Below are positions 61,179-64,000 of a stretch of DNA of 64,000 bases, piece after piece (position 1 is the first letter of the stretch; each line of letters starts with the position of its first letter). Source of the stretch: Streptomyces halobius (GTDB taxonomy: Bacteria > Actinomycetota > Actinomycetes > Streptomycetales > Streptomycetaceae); contig NZ_CP086322.1 of NCBI RefSeq assembly GCF_023277745.1, forward strand, positions 2,232,001-2,296,000, given 5' to 3'. The translations under genes and the position numbers were made by a program. The notes under the pieces were generated by a model. That model ran no database searches. It saw only the letters and a program-made list of their open reading frames with translations, and was not told the origin of the DNA.

Positions 61179-62699
61179 TCAAAGCGCTGGGTCCGGCTCC
61201 TGAACCGGGCCCTGCGAAGGCCCGCCGCTGCCCGGCACCGGGTGGCCGGCCGGCCATCGCTCATGCCAGCGCAGCGCGTCCTCCAACTGCGCGGCCAGCG
61301 AGATCAGTCGCGGCTCGCCGTGCGCCGGGCCGAGCAGCTGGGCGCCGAGCGGCAGCCCGTCCGCGTTGAATCCGGCGGGTACGCTCACGCCCGGCCAGCC
61401 CAGCACGTTCCACGGCCAGGCATACGGGCAGGCCGCGATCATGGCTCGATCCGTGCGCCATCCGTTGAGCTTCGCGAGCGTCCCGATGCGCGGCGGCGGG
61501 GTGGCGGTGGTCGGCGTCAGCAGCACGTCGTACGGGCCGAACAGCGCGCCGATACGCCGCTGTTGACGCTGCTCGACGGCCCGCGCCCGGCGCAGCACGG
61601 GCCCGCCCAGCAGCCGCCCCATCCGGGCCGCGCCGCGCGTACGGGGGTCCAGCAGAGCACGGTCGGGGACCCGGGCCGCCCACTCCCCGACGCCGACCGT
61701 GGCGCGCGGCAGGAAGGCCAGCCCGATCAGCCCGTAGTCCGGTTCCGCCGGCTCGACGACATGGCCGAGGCGGGTCAGCGTACGGGCCAACTCGGTGACC
61801 GCTACCCGGACTTCGGGGTGCAGTTTCTTGGGCGTACCGGTGAAGGCCGGTGTGAAGGACAGCGCGATGCGCAGCCGTCCCGGGTCGCGTCGTGCCGCTT
61901 CACGCGCCGCGATGGCGGGCGGACGGTGCAGATCGCCGTCGTGGTTGCCGCTCGCGACGTCCAGCAGCAGCGCCGCGTCCTCGACCGTACGCGCCAATGG
62001 GCCGATCCCGGTGATCCCTTGGAAGGCTTCGGCGTCCGGCCAGGTGGAGATGCGGCCGCGCTGCGGTTTGATGCCGACGAGATGGGACCAGGCGGCCGGG
62101 ATACGGACCGAACCCGCGCCGTCCGTGCCAAGAGCGGCGGGGACCAGTCCGGCGGCGACCGCGGCGGCCGAGCCGCCGGACGAACCGCCCGGAGTGTGGG
62201 CGAGACTCCACGGATTGCGGGTGTCGCCGAACGCCGGCCCCTCAGTGAACGGCCATTGGCCCAGCTCACAGGCGTTGGCCTTGCCGACGATGACAGCGCC
62301 GGCCGCACGCAGCCGCCGGACGACCTCGGCGTCCCGCTCCTTGGGCGGGAACTCCCCGGCGCATCCGAACGCGGTGGGCTCACCCGCCACATCGGTGTCG
62401 TCCTTGACCGCGACCGGCACCCCGAGCAGCGGCAGCCGTTCACCGGCGGCCAGTCTGCGGTCGGCGTCCGCGGCCTCCGACAGCGCCGCCTCGGCCCGTA
62501 CCCGGCGGAAGGCGTTGACACTGCCCTGGGTGGCTTCGATGCGTTCCAGCGACCGTTGCACCAGCGCGGCCGAGGTCACGCTCCCGTCGGCCAGCGCCCG
62601 CGCCTGCTGGGCGAGCCCCTCGCACTCCCCGGCGGGCGCGCCGGTGTGGCCCGCCGGGAAAGGCCTGGTCTCCCTGTCACGGCTCTCGTCAACGCTCAC
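61179..62699 (-). CDS. Amidase (amidase signature family)
   Basis: A 506-residue amidase signature enzyme. The Ser-cisSer-Lys triad is complete: Lys in GVPVAVKDDTDVAG, cis-Ser in HTPGGSSGGSAAAVAAG and the nucleophile Ser in LGTDGAGSVRIPA. The family hydrolyses small amides, and GatA belongs to it, but no gatB or gatC is nearby, so a catabolic amide is more likely. The start is the GTG at 62699, preceded by GGGAGG; the frame is open to 62819, but that part covers the inverted repeat. The Pro-rich C-terminus is dispensable by family comparison. Confidence 0.88.
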   Translation of the reverse strand: MSVDESRDRETRPFPAGHTGAPAGECEGLAQQARALADGSVTSAALVQRSLERIEATQGSVNAFRRVRAEAALSEAADADRRLAAGERLPLLGVPVAVKDDTDVAGEPTAFGCAGEFPPKERDAEVVRRLRAAGAVIVGKANACELGQWPFTEGPAFGDTRNPWSLAHTPGGSSGGSAAAVAAGLVPAALGTDGAGSVRIPAAWSHLVGIKPQRGRISTWPDAEAFQGITGIGPLARTVEDAALLLDVASGNHDGDLHRPPAIAAREAARRDPGRLRIALSFTPAFTGTPKKLHPEVRVAVTELARTLTRLGHVVEPAEPDYGLIGLAFLPRATVGVGEWAARVPDRALLDPRTRGAARMGRLLGGPVLRRARAVEQRQQRRIGALFGPYDVLLTPTTATPPPRIGTLAKLNGWRTDRAMIAACPYAWPWNVLGWPGVSVPAGFNADGLPLGAQLLGPAHGEPRLISLAAQLEDALRWHERWPAGHPVPGSGGPSQGPVQEPDPAL

Positions 62700-62712
62700 G
62701 GTACGCGCCCTC

Positions 62713-62746
62713 CCTGGGACCGCCCATTCGAACGAACGGTCCCAGG
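62713..62746 (-). promoter_or_regulatory. Perfect inverted repeat upstream of the amidase
   Basis: CCTGGGACCG (62713-62722) and CGGTCCCAGG (62737-62746) are perfect 10-bp arms separated by 14 nt containing TTCGAA. The element ends 14 bp before the start codon, so it can act as a repressor operator or a leader hairpin. Confidence 0.6.
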
Positions 62747-62911
62747 AGGCTAATCGCTCCCGGCCGAGGCCAGCAATCACGCCGCGCGGCAGGGCACATG
62801 GACGACACACGGACGGCACACGCCGGACCGGGACGTGCCGGTGAGGTTACGGCGGCAGAGTGTGGTGACCTGGCGGCGGACGGACCCGGGTGACGCCACG
62901 GCGCCAGGGCC

Positions 62912-62998
62912 CCGGTGACCTGACGACGCAGGCCGGGTGACATGACGACGCCGGTCCGGGTGGCATGACCACGGGCCCGGGTGACATGACGAAGCGGG
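62912..62998. repeat. Degenerate tandem array, 21-23 bp
   Basis: Four head-to-tail copies near CCGGGTGACATGACGACG. It lies in the 391-bp gap between the divergent amidase and hypothetical gene; nothing else is seen there. Confidence 0.75.
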
Positions 62999-63090
62999 CC
63001 GTCCGCCGGACGGGCATAGCGGGGCAAGCCCTCCCAGCCGCCCGCCCCGAACTCGAACACAAACCCGGTCAACCGCTACGCTCCCCGCCC

Positions 63091-63834
63091 ATGGACGACA
63101 CCCTGCTGCTCCTGATCGTGGCGGTCGCGGCCCTTCTCGTCGGCCTGGCAGCCGGCTGGGCGGGACAATCCGCCGCGTCCCGCCGGAAACTCACCCGCGA
63201 GCAGAGCTTCTTCGGGCTGCCGGACGGTTCGGAGTGCGTACTGGTCACCCACCGGGACAGCAACTCGCCCCACTGGAGCATCCCGCGCCATGACGCACTG
63301 GCCCTGCTCGGACTGGCCTCGGTGGTCGAGAACTGCGGCGCGCACCCGGAGGTGGCGCCGCATGACACCGCCCTCCAGGGCTTCGGGGCGCGCACCGAGT
63401 TCTGCGTCGGCGATCCCACCGCGCACCGGCGGCTGGCGGCCCATGTCGCCAATCTGCTGCCGGGTGTCGCGGTGCACCCGGGCGACGAGTCCGGCGCCGG
63501 CCGTGGCACCTTCACCATCGGCGGTTCGACGTACCGGATGGAGCCCGGCGCGGTCGAATACGTCCTGCTCGCCCGGCTGACGGCCGGCGAGACCGGCCGT
63601 CCGGTGTTCCTCGCCGCCGGCCAGCGCCCGGTCACCCACCGGGCCGCGGTCCGCCACCTCGTACGCAACCGGGCCCGGCTGGCCCGGAAGCACGGCGCCG
63701 ACGGCCAGTTCTGTCTGCTGCTGAAGGTGATCAACTCGCAGGCGTACGGGCCCGATGTCGTGGAACTCGTCGCCGACGTCACCAAGGCCGCGACCGCCCC
63801 CACAGAGTCGAAGGGACACCGGGCGGCGGTCTGA
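63091..63834 (+). CDS. Membrane-anchored hypothetical protein
   Basis: A 247-residue protein. The N-terminus is a single uncleaved membrane segment (TLLLLIVAVAALLVGLAAGW), followed by a basic stretch (RRKLTREQ) that suggests a cytoplasmic C-terminal domain. The soluble part has no motif I recognise; it includes LPDGSECVLVTHRDSNSP, TEFCVGDPTAHRRLAAHV and VEYVLLARLTAGE. The ATG at 63091 is chosen because the longer frame upstream covers the tandem array. Confidence 0.65.
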   Translation: MDDTLLLLIVAVAALLVGLAAGWAGQSAASRRKLTREQSFFGLPDGSECVLVTHRDSNSPHWSIPRHDALALLGLASVVENCGAHPEVAPHDTALQGFGARTEFCVGDPTAHRRLAAHVANLLPGVAVHPGDESGAGRGTFTIGGSTYRMEPGAVEYVLLARLTAGETGRPVFLAAGQRPVTHRAAVRHLVRNRARLARKHGADGQFCLLLKVINSQAYGPDVVELVADVTKAATAPTESKGHRAAV

Positions 63835-63860
63835 GGGAGCCCGCCCCGCGGCTCCTGCCC

Positions 63861-63960
63861 CAGACCCTGTGTCGCAGGTCCTGTGACCCAGGTCCTGTAA
63901 CCCAGCCTGTGACCCAGGTCCTGTGATGCAGGTCCTGCTGTGACGTGGTCCCCGTGTGAC
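63861..63960. repeat. Degenerate tandem array near the window end
   Basis: About six imperfect copies of CAGGTCCTGTGACC, period 14-16 bp, follow the hypothetical gene. Confidence 0.75.
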
Positions 63961-64000
63961 CCAGTTCCTTCCGGCCGGTTCCGCGGCCTGCCTACGCTGC

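Overview
The window is high-GC actinobacterial chromosome, almost certainly Streptomyces. GTG and TTG starts are common, 4-nt ATGA/GTGA gene overlaps are frequent, and one block has the gene order I know from the ccr-meaA region of Streptomyces coelicolor. There are no rRNA or tRNA genes, no intact mobile element and no CRISPR array. At least six decayed genes and many short degenerate tandem arrays suggest a variable part of the chromosome rather than a tight core region.

Layout. 1-7 kb: the end of a sugar-type ABC transporter (two permeases, the first carrying an inserted extracytoplasmic carboxypeptidase-regulatory-like domain), a gamma-glutamylcyclotransferase-like protein, a HAD phosphatase, a phosphoribosyltransferase/hydrolase fusion, and an ArsR regulator divergent from a cation diffusion facilitator. 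7-17 kb: a methyltransferase, a PAS-GAF-PP2C-ATPase phosphatase, an MFS exporter with C-terminal regulatory-like domains, an SRPBCC protein, an Rv2578c-type radical SAM protein behind a perfect actinobacterial SOS box, and MerR, SDR and HEAT-repeat genes. 17.5-28.5 kb: the ethylmalonyl-CoA pathway (double 3-hydroxyacyl-CoA dehydrogenase, TetR, ccr, meaA, CoA-ester lyase, MaoC hydratase, acyl-CoA dehydrogenase), followed by psd and pssA for phosphatidylethanolamine synthesis. 28.7-34 kb: glycerate kinase, Nudix, ogt and ada-alkA alkylation repair, and a broken proline iminopeptidase.

34-41.3 kb is the most interesting part. It is a tightly overlapping leftward operon: 4-hydroxymandelate-synthase-like, hydroxy-acid oxidase, PhyH dioxygenase, HpgT-like aminotransferase, EamA exporter, then a dedicated prephenate dehydrogenase and a tautomerase. 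Together these are the complete route from prephenate to 4-hydroxyphenylglycine plus a tailoring oxygenase and an exporter, with no peptide synthetase in the window. I infer a small free arylglycine-type product.

41.5-51.7 kb: dhaL, an IclR regulator and dhaM but no dhaK, then a macrodomain protein, a CrtI-like oxidoreductase, an inositol-monophosphatase-like enzyme, a gamma-glutamyltransferase with a linker next to its catalytic Thr, a frameshifted gene and a lipoate ligase. 52.3-59 kb: reductive pyrimidine catabolism (F420-type LLM oxidoreductase, dihydropyrimidinase, omega-aminotransferase, beta-ureidopropionase), with a decayed second dihydropyrimidinase. 59-64 kb: an unrecognised alanine-rich protein, an amidase behind a perfect inverted repeat, and a membrane-anchored hypothetical protein.
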